From: Mycobacterium colombiense
GTDB taxonomy: Bacteria; Actinomycetota; Actinomycetes; Mycobacteriales; Mycobacteriaceae
Length of the DNA stretch: 58,471 nt
Assembly: GCF_001672755.1 (NCBI RefSeq)
Contig: NZ_LZKI01000046.1
Location: forward strand, 1 to 58,471
Direction of reading: 5' to 3'
A program made the position numbers and the translations under genes. Positions 1 to 8,179 of the stretch are shown in pieces (the stretch's first letter is position 1; the number at the start of each line of letters is the position of its first letter). Below the pieces are notes generated by a model. The model was not told the DNA's origin. It saw only the letters and a list, made by a program, of their open reading frames with translations, and searched no databases.

Positions 1-353
1 CCTGCGCCGACGGCGTGGTGATCCCGACCGAGTGCGAGTACTTCTCGCTGCGCGGGCTGGCGCTGCTGACCGACACCGTCGACAAGGTGCGCGACCGGCT
101 GAACCCGAAGCTCGAGATCAGCGGGATCCTGCTCACCCGCTACGACCCGCGCACGGTCAACTCGCGCGAGGTGATGGCCCGGGTCGTGGAGCGCTTCGGG
201 GATCTGGTGTTCGACACCGTGATCACCCGGACCGTCCGCTTCCCGGAGACCAGCGTGGCCGGCGAACCCATCACCACGTGGGCCCCGCGATCCACGGGGG
301 CCATCGCCTATCGCGCGCTGGCCCGTGAGTTCATCGACCGATTCGGCGCGTGA
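1..353 (+). CDS. ParA/Soj-family ATPase, C-terminal part (gene starts before the window)
   Basis: Open reading frame that is already open at the left edge (frame beginning at base 3) and ends in TGA at 351-353, so only about the last 116 residues are seen. The text resembles the C-terminal third of a chromosomal ParA/Soj/MinD-type P-loop ATPase: a segment ending in GILLTRYDPRT, followed by a helix and a basic TRTVRFPE stretch typical of these proteins. The Walker A motif lies outside the window. It overlaps scpA by 4 bp (GTGA), the arrangement known for the Rv1708-scpA pair in M. tuberculosis, which supports a role in chromosome organisation or segregation. Because the catalytic half is missing, the family call rests on this C-terminus and on context. 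Confidence 0.8.
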   Translation, partial: CADGVVIPTECEYFSLRGLALLTDTVDKVRDRLNPKLEISGILLTRYDPRTVNSREVMARVVERFGDLVFDTVITRTVRFPETSVAGEPITTWAPRSTGAIAYRALAREFIDRFGA

Positions 354-1165
354 ACGCGACCGAAACCGGTGAGGCGCCACAGCAGAACGGCTTCCAGGTC
401 CGCCTGACCAATTTCGAGGGCCCGTTCGACCTGCTGCTGCAGCTCATCTTCGCCCATCGCCTCGACGTGACCGAGGTGGCGCTGCACCAGGTCACCGACG
501 ACTTCATCGCCTACACCCGTGAAATCGGTCCGCAGCTGGAGCTGGAGGAGACCACGGCGTTCCTGGTGGTCGCCGCGACCCTGCTGGACCTGAAGGCGGC
601 GCGGCTGCTGCCCGCCGGACAGGTCGACGACGACGGGGACCTCGCGCTGCTGGAGGTGCGGGACCTGCTGTTCGCCCGGCTGCTGCAGTACCGCGCGTTC
701 AAGCACGTCGCCGAGATGTTCGCCGAACTCGAGGCCACAGCGCTGCGCAGCTATCCGCGCTCGGTGTCGCTGGAGGACCGGTTCACCGAACTGCTACCCG
801 AGGTGATGATCGGCGTCGACGCCGAACGGTTCGCTCAGATCGCCGCGATCGCGTTCAGCCCGCGCCCCGTCCCGACCGTGTCGGTCGCGCACCTGCACCA
901 GGTCCAGGTGTCGGTGCCCGAGCAGGCCAAGAAGCTGCTGGCTATCCTCGAAGCGCGGGGCAGCGGGACGTGGGCGACGTTCTCCGACCTGGTCGCCGAC
1001 TGCGAGGCGTCGATGGAGGTGGTCGGGCGCTTCCTGGCGCTGCTCGAACTGTATCGGTCCCGGGCGGTAGCATTCGACCAGTCAGAGCCGCTTGGCGTGC
1101 TCCAAATCTCGTGGACCGGGGAACGTCCGGCCAGTGAAGCCTTGGTAGAAGTGCGGGACGAATAA
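350..1165 (+). CDS. scpA: Segregation and condensation protein A (kleisin)
   Basis: A 271-residue protein starting at GTG 350, overlapping the stop of the ParA-like gene. ScpA is the kleisin that bridges the SMC heads and binds ScpB in the bacterial condensin complex. The N-terminal signature FEGPFDLLLQLI, followed by a helix with HRLDVTEVAL, is the conserved SMC-binding part of the family. The C-terminal end (residues about 180-250) has the winged-helix character that contacts the SMC cap. Length is normal. It abuts scpB directly (TAA 1163-1165 followed by GTG 1166), so the two partners are likely translated together. Confidence 0.96.
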   Translation: MNATETGEAPQQNGFQVRLTNFEGPFDLLLQLIFAHRLDVTEVALHQVTDDFIAYTREIGPQLELEETTAFLVVAATLLDLKAARLLPAGQVDDDGDLALLEVRDLLFARLLQYRAFKHVAEMFAELEATALRSYPRSVSLEDRFTELLPEVMIGVDAERFAQIAAIAFSPRPVPTVSVAHLHQVQVSVPEQAKKLLAILEARGSGTWATFSDLVADCEASMEVVGRFLALLELYRSRAVAFDQSEPLGVLQISWTGERPASEALVEVRDE

Positions 1166-1873
1166 GTGACTGAAGACATGCCGGACGTCGATCTCGAAAC
1201 GGATCTCGACGTGGGCATCCCGGACATCGCCGAAGTCGCGCCCATGGAAGCCGAGGAACTCGGTTCCGTGCTCGAGGCGTTGCTGCTGGTGGTGGACACC
1301 CCGGTGACCGCCGAGGCGCTGGCGTCGGCCACCCAGCAACCGGTGTACCGGATCGCCACCAAGCTGCAGGAGATGGCCGAGCAGCTCACCGAGCGCGACA
1401 GCGGCATCGACCTGCGGCAAAACAGCGAGGGGTGGCGGATGTACACCCGCGCCCGGTTCGCGCCCTATGTCGAGAAGCTGCTGCTGGACGGCGCGCGGTC
1501 CAAGCTGACCCGGGCCGCGCTGGAGACACTGGCGGTGGTCGCCTACCGCCAGCCCGTGACGCGCGCGCGGGTGAGCGCGGTGCGCGGCGTCAACGTCGAC
1601 GCCGTGATGCGCACGCTGCTGACGCGCGGCCTGATCACCGAGGCCGGGGTGGACGAGGATACCGGCGCGGTGACGTTCGCCACCACCGACCTGTTCCTGG
1701 AGCGCCTCGGGCTGACCTCGCTGGCAGATCTGCCGGACATCGCGCCGCTGCTTCCCGACGTCGACACGATCGAGGACCTCAGCGAATCCCTGGACAGCGA
1801 GCCACGTTTCATCAAATTGTCCGGCGGTCAACCGTCCGACCAGTCGCTGACGTTCGACGTGGACCAGGATTGA
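1166..1873 (+). CDS. scpB: Segregation and condensation protein B
   Basis: A 235-residue winged-helix protein, partner of ScpA in the SMC complex. The family core is visible as LGSVLEALLLVVDTPVTAEA near residue 30 and as RAALETLAVVAYRQPVTRA near residue 115, followed by the second winged helix (VRGVNVDAVMRTLL). The start GTG comes immediately after the scpA stop, with no room for an independent promoter, so translational coupling is likely. The acidic N-terminal extension of about 25 residues (DMPDVDLETDLD) and an acidic tail are common in mycobacterial ScpB. The stop TGA shares one base with the ATG of the next gene. Confidence 0.96.
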   Translation: MTEDMPDVDLETDLDVGIPDIAEVAPMEAEELGSVLEALLLVVDTPVTAEALASATQQPVYRIATKLQEMAEQLTERDSGIDLRQNSEGWRMYTRARFAPYVEKLLLDGARSKLTRAALETLAVVAYRQPVTRARVSAVRGVNVDAVMRTLLTRGLITEAGVDEDTGAVTFATTDLFLERLGLTSLADLPDIAPLLPDVDTIEDLSESLDSEPRFIKLSGGQPSDQSLTFDVDQD

Positions 1874-2616
1874 TGGAAGAAGCTCAGGGGATCCGGCTGC
1901 AAAAAGTGTTGTCCCAGGCCGGAATTGCATCGCGGCGGGCCGCCGAGAAGTTGATCATCGACGGCCGCGTCGAGGTCGACGGGCAGGTGGTGACAGAACT
2001 GGGCGCCCGGGTCGACCCGGACTCCGCGGTGATCCGCGTCGACGGCGCCCGGGTGGTGCTCGACGACTCGCAGGTGTATCTGGCCCTGAACAAGCCGCGC
2101 GGTGTGCACTCGACCATGTCCGACGACCGCGGCCGGCCCTGCATCGGCGATCTGGTCGAGCGCAAGGTGCGCGGCAACAAGAACCTGTTTCACGTCGGGC
2201 GGTTGGACGCCGACACCGAAGGGCTGATCCTGCTGACCAACGACGGCGAGCTCGCGCACCGGTTGATGCACCCTTCCCACGAGGTGCCCAAGACGTACCT
2301 GGCGACGGTGACGGGGTCGGTGCCGCGTGGGCTCGGCAAGAAGCTGCGTGCCGGCATCGAATTGGACGACGGGCCGGCCAAACTCGACGAGTTCGCGGTG
2401 GTGGACGCCATTCCGGGCAAGACGCTGGTGCGGGTGACGCTGCACGAGGGTCGCAATCGCATTGTGCGCCGACTGTTGGCGGCCGCGGGATTCCCGGTGG
2501 AGTCGTTGGTGCGCACCGACATCGGGCCGGTCTCGCTGGGCAAGCAGCGGCCGGGCACCTTCCGGGCGCTGGCTCATCACGAGATTGGCCAGCTGTATAA
2601 AGCGGTGGGCCTGTGA
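1873..2616 (+). CDS. rluB: Pseudouridine synthase of the RsuA/RluB family
   Basis: A 247-residue protein starting at ATG 1873, one base overlapping the scpB stop (TGATG). An S4 RNA-binding domain covers residues about 7-50 ([18 protein letters not shown]). The catalytic domain follows, with the family motif [18 protein letters not shown]112 is the expected catalytic aspartate. The C-terminal motif [13 protein letters not shown] is also typical. It should isomerise a uridine in 23S rRNA, by analogy with RluB. The exact target base cannot be read from the sequence, because RluB, RluE and RsuA share these motifs. The gene sits at the usual actinobacterial position between scpB and cmk. Confidence 0.92.
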   Translation: MEEAQGIRLQKVLSQAGIASRRAAEKLIIDGRVEVDGQVVTELGARVDPDSAVIRVDGARVVLDDSQVYLALNKPRGVHSTMSDDRGRPCIGDLVERKVRGNKNLFHVGRLDADTEGLILLTNDGELAHRLMHPSHEVPKTYLATVTGSVPRGLGKKLRAGIELDDGPAKLDEFAVVDAIPGKTLVRVTLHEGRNRIVRRLLAAAGFPVESLVRTDIGPVSLGKQRPGTFRALAHHEIGQLYKAVGL

Positions 2617-3296
2617 GCGATGTGGTAATCGCTATCGACGGCCCAGCGGGCACCGGGAAGTCCTCGGTGTCAAAGGGATTGGCGCAGGCGCTCGGTGCGC
2701 GCTACCTGGACACCGGCGGGATGTACCGGATGGTGACGCTGGCCGTGCTGCGCGCCGACATCGACCCGGCCGACGCCGATGCCGTCGCCCGCACCGCGGA
2801 AACCGTGCAGATGTCGATCGACTATCGCCCCGACGGCGACCGTTATTTCCTTTGCGGAGAGGATGTCTCGACGGAGATCCGCGGCGACCTGGTCACCGGC
2901 TCGGTGTCGGCGGTGTCCTCGGTTCCGGCCGTGCGCACCCGGCTTGTCGACCTGCAACGCGAAATGGCCGGGGGCCCGGGCAGTGTCGTCGTCGAGGGCC
3001 GCGACATCGGCACCGTCGTGCTGCCCGACGCACCCGTGAAGATCTTCCTGACCGCGTCGGCCGAGACGCGGGCGCGGCGACGCAACGATCAAAACGTGGC
3101 CGCCGGGCTGGCCGACGACTACGAGTCGGTGCTGGCCGACGTCCGCCGCCGCGACCATTTGGACTCCACCCGGGCGGTATCGCCGCTGCGGGCGGCCCCG
3201 GACGCGGTGGTCGTGGACACCAGCGAGATGACCGAGGCCCAGGTGATCTCGCACCTGCGAGACCTGGTCAAGCAGCGAAGCGGAGCGGTTCGGTGA
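2613..3296 (+). CDS. cmk: Cytidylate kinase
   Basis: A 227-residue kinase that phosphorylates CMP and dCMP to the diphosphates in pyrimidine salvage and dNTP supply. The P-loop GPAGTGKS lies at residues 10-17, followed by the family motif [13 protein letters not shown]. Further landmarks are [11 protein letters not shown] (substrate binding) and [15 protein letters not shown] near the C-terminus. The start GTG overlaps the rluB stop by 4 bp. Its end in turn overlaps the start of der by 4 bp. Length is normal for Cmk. Confidence 0.97.
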   Translation: MSDVVIAIDGPAGTGKSSVSKGLAQALGARYLDTGGMYRMVTLAVLRADIDPADADAVARTAETVQMSIDYRPDGDRYFLCGEDVSTEIRGDLVTGSVSAVSSVPAVRTRLVDLQREMAGGPGSVVVEGRDIGTVVLPDAPVKIFLTASAETRARRRNDQNVAAGLADDYESVLADVRRRDHLDSTRAVSPLRAAPDAVVVDTSEMTEAQVISHLRDLVKQRSGAVR

Positions 3297-4693
3297 GTCA
3301 AGACGGCACATGGAGCGACGAAAGCGACTGGGATTCCGTCGAATTGGGCCTCGACGAACAGGAGGAGGCCGGCCCGGCGCCAGTGGTCGCGGTGGTCGGC
3401 CGGCCCAACGTCGGCAAGTCGACCCTGGTGAACCGGATCCTGGGCCGACGGGAAGCGGTGGTGCAGGACATCCCTGGCGTCACCCGCGACCGGGTGTCCT
3501 ACGACGCGCTGTGGACCGGGCGCCGGTTCGTCGTGCAGGACACCGGGGGATGGGAACCCGATGCCAAGGGACTGCAGCAGCTGGTGGCCGACCAGGCGTC
3601 GGTCGCCATGCGCACCGCCGACGCGGTGATTTTGGTGGTCGACGCCGTCGTCGGCGCCACCACGGCCGACGAGGCCGCCGCCCGGATTTTGCTGCGGTCG
3701 GGCAAGCCGGTCTTCTTGGCGGCCAACAAGGTTGACAGCGATAAGGCCGAGGCGGACGCCGCGATGCTGTGGTCGCTGGGGCTCGGTGAGCCCTACGCGA
3801 TCAGCGCGATGCACGGGCGCGGCGTGGCGGACCTGCTCGACGCCGTGCTGGCCGCGCTGCCCGAGGTCTCCGAGGTGGCGCCCGCATCCGGTGGCCCGCG
3901 GCGCGTGGCACTGGTCGGCAAGCCCAATGTCGGCAAGAGCTCGCTGCTGAACAAGCTCGCCGGCGACCAGCGCTCGGTGGTGCACGACGTCGCCGGGACC
4001 ACGGTCGATCCGGTGGACTCGCTGATCGAGCTGGGCGACAAGGTGTGGCGGTTCGTCGACACCGCGGGTCTGCGGCGCAAGGTCGGTCAGGCCAGCGGGC
4101 ACGAGTTCTACGCCTCGGTGCGCACGCACTCGGCCATTGACGCGGCCGAGGTGGTGATCGTGCTGATCGACGGGTCGGACCCGCTCACCGAACAGGACCA
4201 GCGGGTGCTGTCGATGGTTATCGAGGCCGGCCGCGCCCTGGTGCTGGCCTTCAACAAGTGGGACCTGGTCGACGAAGACCGCCGCGAGCTGTTGGAGCGT
4301 GAGATCGACCGCGAACTGCTGCAGCTGCGGTGGGCGCCGCGCGTCAACATCTCCGCCAAGACCGGGCGGGCGCTGCAGAAGCTGGTGCCCGCGATGGAGA
4401 CCGCGCTGGCGTCGTGGGACGCGCGGATCCCGACCGGCCCGCTGAATTCGTGGCTCAAAGAGGTGGTGGCGGCCACGCCGCCCCCGGTGCGTGGGGGCAA
4501 GCAGCCGCGCATCTTGTTCGCCACCCAGGCCACCGCCCGGCCCCCGACTTTCGTGCTGTTCACCACAGGCTTTCTAGAGGCCGGGTATCGGCGCTTCCTG
4601 GAGCGACGGCTGCGCGAGACATTCGGGTTCGAGGGCTCGCCGATCCGGATCAACGTGCGGGTGCGCGAAAAGCGGGGAGCGCGGCGGCGCTGA
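3293..4693 (+). CDS. der: Ribosome-assembly GTPase Der (EngA)
   Basis: A 466-residue protein with two GTPase domains in tandem, the hallmark of Der/EngA, which is needed for 50S ribosomal subunit maturation. The first P-loop is GRPNVGKS at residues 36-43 and the second GKPNVGKS at 209-216. Switch motifs are DTGGW and DTAGLRRK, and base-recognition motifs are NKVD and NKWD. A KH-like domain ends the protein ([10 protein letters not shown]). The GTG start at 3293 is chosen because it overlaps the cmk stop (GTGA), as at the other junctions of this operon. An acidic N-terminal extension of about 30 residues before the first G domain is usual in mycobacteria. Der is the last gene of this co-directional block. 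Confidence 0.97.
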   Translation: MSQDGTWSDESDWDSVELGLDEQEEAGPAPVVAVVGRPNVGKSTLVNRILGRREAVVQDIPGVTRDRVSYDALWTGRRFVVQDTGGWEPDAKGLQQLVADQASVAMRTADAVILVVDAVVGATTADEAAARILLRSGKPVFLAANKVDSDKAEADAAMLWSLGLGEPYAISAMHGRGVADLLDAVLAALPEVSEVAPASGGPRRVALVGKPNVGKSSLLNKLAGDQRSVVHDVAGTTVDPVDSLIELGDKVWRFVDTAGLRRKVGQASGHEFYASVRTHSAIDAAEVVIVLIDGSDPLTEQDQRVLSMVIEAGRALVLAFNKWDLVDEDRRELLEREIDRELLQLRWAPRVNISAKTGRALQKLVPAMETALASWDARIPTGPLNSWLKEVVAATPPPVRGGKQPRILFATQATARPPTFVLFTTGFLEAGYRRFLERRLRETFGFEGSPIRINVRVREKRGARRR

Positions 4694-4737
4694 GCGGGTT
4701 TTCGGCTCTGTCCAGAGCATTAGGTGACTTTCAAACG

Positions 4738-4757
4738 CGCTAGCACCGGCGCTAGCG
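4738..4757. repeat. Short inverted repeat downstream of der
   Basis: CGCTAGC at 4738-4744 and its reverse complement GCTAGCG at 4751-4757 enclose a 6-base spacer. A second short palindrome (GCTCTG/CAGAGC) is at 4705-4718. Together they lie between the end of the der operon and the tRNA gene. Either could be a weak terminator or a protein-binding site. There is no T-tract, so the function is uncertain. Confidence 0.35.
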
Positions 4758-4885
4758 TATTCGGGAAGCACACCATCCTTACCGGGATGCCCGGAGTCGA
4801 CGCCACGACGGGGAAGGTCGATTGGCGGGGTGCCGGGTCCTCTGCGGTAGGCTTTCGACCTGCTGCCGGTGCACGCATCGGCGCG

Positions 4886-4959
4886 CGGGCTGTGGCGCAG
4901 TTTGGTAGCGCACTTGACTGGGGGTCAAGTGGTCGCAGGTTCAAATCCTGTCAGCCCGA
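4886..4959 (+). tRNA. tRNA-Pro (anticodon GGG)
   Basis: A complete 74-nt cloverleaf: acceptor stem CGGGCTG/CAGCCCG with seven pairs, D-stem GCGC/GCGC, anticodon stem CTTGA/TCAAG, anticodon loop CTGGGGG giving anticodon GGG, and T-arm GCAGG-TTCAAAT-CCTGT. The discriminator base is A and the CCA end is not encoded. It reads CCC proline codons. It stands alone, downstream of der. Confidence 0.96.
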
Positions 4960-5028
4960 CACAGGTGAGACGAACTCTACGAGCCCCGCGATGAAGCATT
5001 CCAATGCTTCCCCGCTGAGGACCCACCC

Positions 5029-5218
5029 TTACGAAAGCCATCCGAGCACCAGGTCGAACTTGCAAAGGTCGCGGCCTGCGTAATTGAACTCGATGGAATC
5101 GTCGGTCTGGGCCGAATTTGCTTCTGAGTCCCGCGAAGCGGTGGCTCTCCATCGCGCAGATGAAGCCGACGACGGGCAGCGCCGCCGCGATGCCGCCGGC
5201 CAGCAGTGAGAGTTGCAT
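5029..5218 (-). pseudogene. Possible frameshifted small secreted protein
   Basis: From ATG 5218 the frame begins with a good signal-peptide-like stretch (MQLSLLAGGIAAALPVVGF) but then turns Arg-rich. A different frame ends at 5029 with a normal-looking acidic tail (DDSIEFNYAGRDLCKFDL). Joining the two needs a single-base shift within about 5070-5140, and the 190-bp span is one base more than a multiple of three. This fits a small exported protein, like the two genes just upstream on the same strand, broken by one indel. A sequencing error is also possible. No family is recognised. Confidence 0.3.
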
Positions 5219-5221
5219 CTG

Positions 5222-5527
5222 CTATTGGCCCGTGTCGCTACACCACTCACCCGTACCACGGTGAGGGTTGGGCACCAACTGCCCGGTGAGCTGACTCATC
5301 ATGTGGCAGGGCGGTTTGCACGTCACAGCAAAAGCGCCACACGACCCGTTCTGGTCAGCCTTACCCAAATAACCCTCCGGCAGCACCAAAGGCCACTGAC
5401 TCGGGTCTTGGCAGATGCTGAGACGACCGGAGACCTGCGTACAACCTGGGTCAGCCTGTGCTGGCATGGACACCGCCAGAGGGGCGATAAGTAACGCGGC
5501 TGAGACAGCCACTGCTGCGATCTTCAT
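5222..5527 (-). CDS. Small secreted protein with conserved cysteines, unknown function
   Basis: A 101-residue protein with a clear Sec signal peptide (basic MK, hydrophobic AAVAVSAALLIAPLAVS, cleavage near AQA-DPG). The mature part of about 75 residues has six cysteines (DPGCTQ, SICQD, GSCGAF, VTCKPPC, EWCSD), so disulfides are likely after export. No catalytic motif or named family is visible. The neighbour at 5537-5842 has the same layout (signal peptide, short Cys- and Pro-rich mature chain) and lies 9 bp upstream on the same strand. The two are probably co-transcribed. Confidence 0.7.
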   Translation of the reverse strand: MKIAAVAVSAALLIAPLAVSMPAQADPGCTQVSGRLSICQDPSQWPLVLPEGYLGKADQNGSCGAFAVTCKPPCHMMSQLTGQLVPNPHRGTGEWCSDTGQ

Positions 5528-5536
5528 GTGGGCTCC

Positions 5537-5842
5537 TCAGTAGCGGGGCTGCTGGCCCGACATGCGGGCATCGTTACATGCGGCAATTTCAATCGGCGAA
5601 CCAACGACGCACGGATCGCCAGGAGTGCATCCGCTTGCCAGACCGCAATAGTTCTGATTCCTCTCGGCCTGCAGACACTGCTCGTGCAACTGCTGAAGCC
5701 GGGGTGTCATTTGGACGTTGGCGGGAAGTGGCGGGCACAGCGGACCTGCCTGGGCAGGAGCCGGTGTGATCACCGGCATCGCCCCGAAAGGAACAGCCGC
5801 GACTGCTGCTATCGCTAGAACCCGACTGAGTTTCATGGACAT
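5537..5842 (-). CDS. Small secreted Cys-rich protein, unknown function
   Basis: A 101-residue exported protein. The start ATG at 5842 is preferred over a longer in-frame option at 5887 because AAGGAG lies just upstream of it. The signal peptide spans about residues 1-31 (MKLSRVLAIAAVAAVPFGA, cleavage near AQA-GPL). The mature part has six cysteines (PLCPP, EQCLQ, YCGL, GCTPG, PCVVG, ACNDA). It is followed 9 bp later by a second small Cys-containing secreted protein. Function is not recognised; such small exported proteins are common and poorly characterised in mycobacteria. Confidence 0.72.
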   Translation of the reverse strand: MSMKLSRVLAIAAVAAVPFGAMPVITPAPAQAGPLCPPLPANVQMTPRLQQLHEQCLQAERNQNYCGLASGCTPGDPCVVGSPIEIAACNDARMSGQQPRY

Positions 5843-5995
5843 TTTTAGCTCCTTCCCAGAGCGATGCGACGCGCCGAAGATTGGCATCTCGCCCGCTGAC
5901 TGCGTGGTCGGATGCCCTTAGAGTCGGGGCACTGGCTACCGTTTGATTGTGTTGCCGGGCTGCGAAGTTGGGATGAGTAGTCCGCTACTCGCTTT

Positions 5996-6406
5996 GTGTC
6001 GATCGAGGGGAGGCGGTGGGATCCCCCTCGCCCGCAACCGCCACCCGACGCGATGAGAGCATGGCCTCCGATGACCACGCACACCTGCATGGGCTGCGGC
6101 CTGGAAACCCGTTACTCCTATTGGCGCAACTGCACGGGTTGCGGCTTAGACACCCGCTGCTCGTACGACGCAGATCGGCCGGATCGGTATCAGCAGGCCG
6201 CGCTGGCATTCGAGGTGCCTGCCAGGATCGTCAGTCTGAGCGAGAAGCATCCGACGGCCGCGATGGCGTTGCTGGTGCCGGGCTCGCTCATCGCCATGGC
6301 CGCGGTCGCCGCGTACCCCCTGGTGTTCGTGCCAGTGCTGATCCTGCTCGCCCTGGCTATGGTGGCGTCCGTCCGCTATGAGGACGCCCGCACCCCACCG
6401 AAGTAG
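5996..6406 (+). CDS. Small membrane protein with duplicated Cys motif, unknown function
   Basis: A 136-residue frame, possibly shorter: ATG codons at 6053 and 6071 are alternative starts and none has a convincing ribosome site. After a Pro-rich start come two copies of a short motif, CMGCGLETRYSY and CTGCGLDTRCSY, each with a CxxC pair. This suggests a small zinc-ribbon-like element. A hydrophobic hairpin of two membrane segments follows (AAMALLVPGSLIAMAAVAAYPL and FVPVLILLALAMVASV). The C-terminal tail is short. It converges on the DUF2510 gene, whose end is 9 bp away. Function is unknown; the coding call rests on the motif repeat and the membrane hairpin. Confidence 0.55.
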   Translation: MSIEGRRWDPPRPQPPPDAMRAWPPMTTHTCMGCGLETRYSYWRNCTGCGLDTRCSYDADRPDRYQQAALAFEVPARIVSLSEKHPTAAMALLVPGSLIAMAAVAAYPLVFVPVLILLALAMVASVRYEDARTPPK

Positions 6407-6415
6407 TAGACCGGC

Positions 6416-7087
6416 CTACGGCTGAAAGGCCGGAAGAACATTGCCGGAATCGCGGATCTCCCAGATGCTGGCCTTGCTGATGCCATCGAAGTTGATCTTG
6501 TTCAGCGTCGCCTTCGAATACGTGAGGTCGATCGCCACCTGAGTCGAGGTGTTGCCGTACGGGTCGGTCATCGGGAAGGTGCCCTGCACGTTCACCGCGG
6601 ACGCGTCCGGATAGGTCGCTTTCGCGTACTTGAGGATGTCGATGGTGTCCAGCCGGGCGCCGTCTTTGATCAGCTGCTCGGTGTAGTTGTCACGAATGGC
6701 GAATCGGGCGTTGACGACGTCGCCGGTCGGGCCCGGAGAGGTGGTGAACGTGACGCCCTCTGGCTTCTTGGGGCCGGCCGGTGTCGACGGCGCCGCCTCC
6801 GCCGGGCCCGCCGCGACCGAATTGCTCGATGGGGTCGAGTGGCCGGCATTCTTCGGGTCGAAAATCCAGCTTTTGCCCACCAGGATGAGGAGGACGAGGA
6901 CGCACAGCGCCGCCAGCGCCAGGACCGCCTTCCCGGAGAGGCCCTTCTTCGGCGGCTCCGCGGAGAACGCCCACTCGCTGGTCCAGCTGGTGCCGTCGAA
7001 GTACCGCTGCAGCCCGTGGCCTACGGCGGGGTCGGGGTACCAGCCCGGCGCCGATTTCGGCGGGGGCGGCGCCTGTTCAGACGGCAT
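6416..7087 (-). CDS. DUF2510-domain single-pass membrane protein
   Basis: A 223-residue protein. Residues about 14-40 carry the DUF2510 signature seen in many actinobacterial membrane proteins (GWYPDP, RYFDGTSWT). A transmembrane helix follows at about residues 52-70 (AVLALAALCVLVLLILVG). A Ser/Pro/Ala-rich linker then leads to an extracytoplasmic domain of about 120 residues (TFTTSPGPTGDVV to the end). No enzyme motif is visible. The N-terminal domain is expected in the cytoplasm and the C-terminal domain outside. It converges with the gene ending at 6406. Confidence 0.82.
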   Translation of the reverse strand: MPSEQAPPPPKSAPGWYPDPAVGHGLQRYFDGTSWTSEWAFSAEPPKKGLSGKAVLALAALCVLVLLILVGKSWIFDPKNAGHSTPSSNSVAAGPAEAAPSTPAGPKKPEGVTFTTSPGPTGDVVNARFAIRDNYTEQLIKDGARLDTIDILKYAKATYPDASAVNVQGTFPMTDPYGNTSTQVAIDLTYSKATLNKINFDGISKASIWEIRDSGNVLPAFQP

Positions 7088-7347
7088 CTATCCATTTTGG
7101 TCGTGCCAAAGAGATTCGGGCTACCCACCCCGGCGGCATCGCAACCTCCTTCTTCGACCGACGGGCTACCCGCAGCGTGCGATCTGAAGACCCCGAGGAC
7201 GCAAACTTCGAGTAAGCCGCTCCGGCAAGCCTAGGCGCTGGACATGTGTGACGGCGGCGGGCCGGAGATGTGAACTCGCGATGGCCCCGGCGTGACGGTT
7301 CGGCGTTCGACGCGTCGGCGCGCCCGGTGCGGGATATGAATCTAGGC

Positions 7348-7647
7348 GTGAGCACCCACCGCGTGAACCTGACCCCGCAGGAAAGCTCGTTGATCGGCGA
7401 GAGTCATCCCGAGGCTCTCACGCGCCTGGACGAGAGGTCGCTGAAGGACTTGCAGAGCCGGCTGAGGCAAGCGCGCGAGAAGAACTTCAGCCTGTTGCGG
7501 CGTCAGGGCGCGGCTCGGGTGGCCTCCGAAGGCGCCCGCGGCTCCGCGCAGCCGGCCAACGAAAAGCGCGGCGAAAAGGTGGAGATCTTCGACGAGGCGC
7601 TGGTTCGGGTGAGCGAGCGCATCGGCGCCATCGGCGGCAACGACTAG
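7348..7647 (+). CDS. Conserved-looking small charged protein, unknown function
   Basis: A 99-residue hydrophilic, helix-rich protein (SHPEALTRLDERSLKDLQSRLRQAREKN). It has a high Arg/Glu content and no membrane segment, and may form a coiled coil. GTG 7348 is taken as the start; ATG 7336 in the same frame would add four residues. A -10-like TATGAA at 7335-7340 sits 7 bases before the GTG with no ribosome site between them, which would suit a leaderless transcript. It converges with the gene at 7670. Function not recognised. Confidence 0.6.
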   Translation: MSTHRVNLTPQESSLIGESHPEALTRLDERSLKDLQSRLRQAREKNFSLLRRQGAARVASEGARGSAQPANEKRGEKVEIFDEALVRVSERIGAIGGND

Positions 7648-7669
7648 AGACTAGTTCAAAAGCCTTGCG

Positions 7670-8104
7670 TTACGGTGCTTTCCGGAGATCGGCGAGCGAG
7701 TTTCGAAGCCCACCATCCATCCGGATCTGGACGGCGGCGACCGCAACCATGATCGCGGCGGTCACCAAGTGCACCACCGCGTCAACCGTGTTGTTGGGGA
7801 AGTTGAACACGAACGCGACCTGATGCGAGAAGAAGGCCCAAATGCCCGGCAGCGCACCGGCTATCGCGGCGAGCAGTAGATACAACACGGCCAGCGACTT
7901 CCGCAGCGCGCACACGAGCCCCGGCGCGAACAGCGCCAGTCCGGCGACGGCATGCCAGCCGTTGTAGTCCATGCCGAGCAGCTGCACGGTCGGCGCATCA
8001 GGTCCGGTCGCGAAGCTGGGATTGAGGATGAACCCGATTACCGCCTGAATGACATGAAAAACGCAGATGATCACCAGCCCGACCTGGGCGAAGCTCCACC
8101 TCAC
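7670..8104 (-). CDS. DUF4383-like four-helix membrane protein
   Basis: A 144-residue protein with four predicted membrane helices (SFAQVGLVIICVFHVIQAVIGF; AVAGLALFAPGLVCAL; AVLYLLLAAIAGALPGIWAFF; AVVHLVTAAIMVAVAAV). The organisation and the FNFPNNTVDAVVHL segment before the last helix fit the DUF4383 type of small actinobacterial membrane proteins. The start is GTG at 8104, with an AAGGGGG ribosome site about 6 bases upstream. No active-site residues are recognised. Confidence 0.72.
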   Translation of the reverse strand: MRWSFAQVGLVIICVFHVIQAVIGFILNPSFATGPDAPTVQLLGMDYNGWHAVAGLALFAPGLVCALRKSLAVLYLLLAAIAGALPGIWAFFSHQVAFVFNFPNNTVDAVVHLVTAAIMVAVAAVQIRMDGGLRNSLADLRKAP

Positions 8105-8179
8105 ATTGCACCCCCTTGTGCGTGGCGAGATGCCCGAATACTACGCCCGGTAGTAGATCGGGGTCAACGAACGCAGGGG

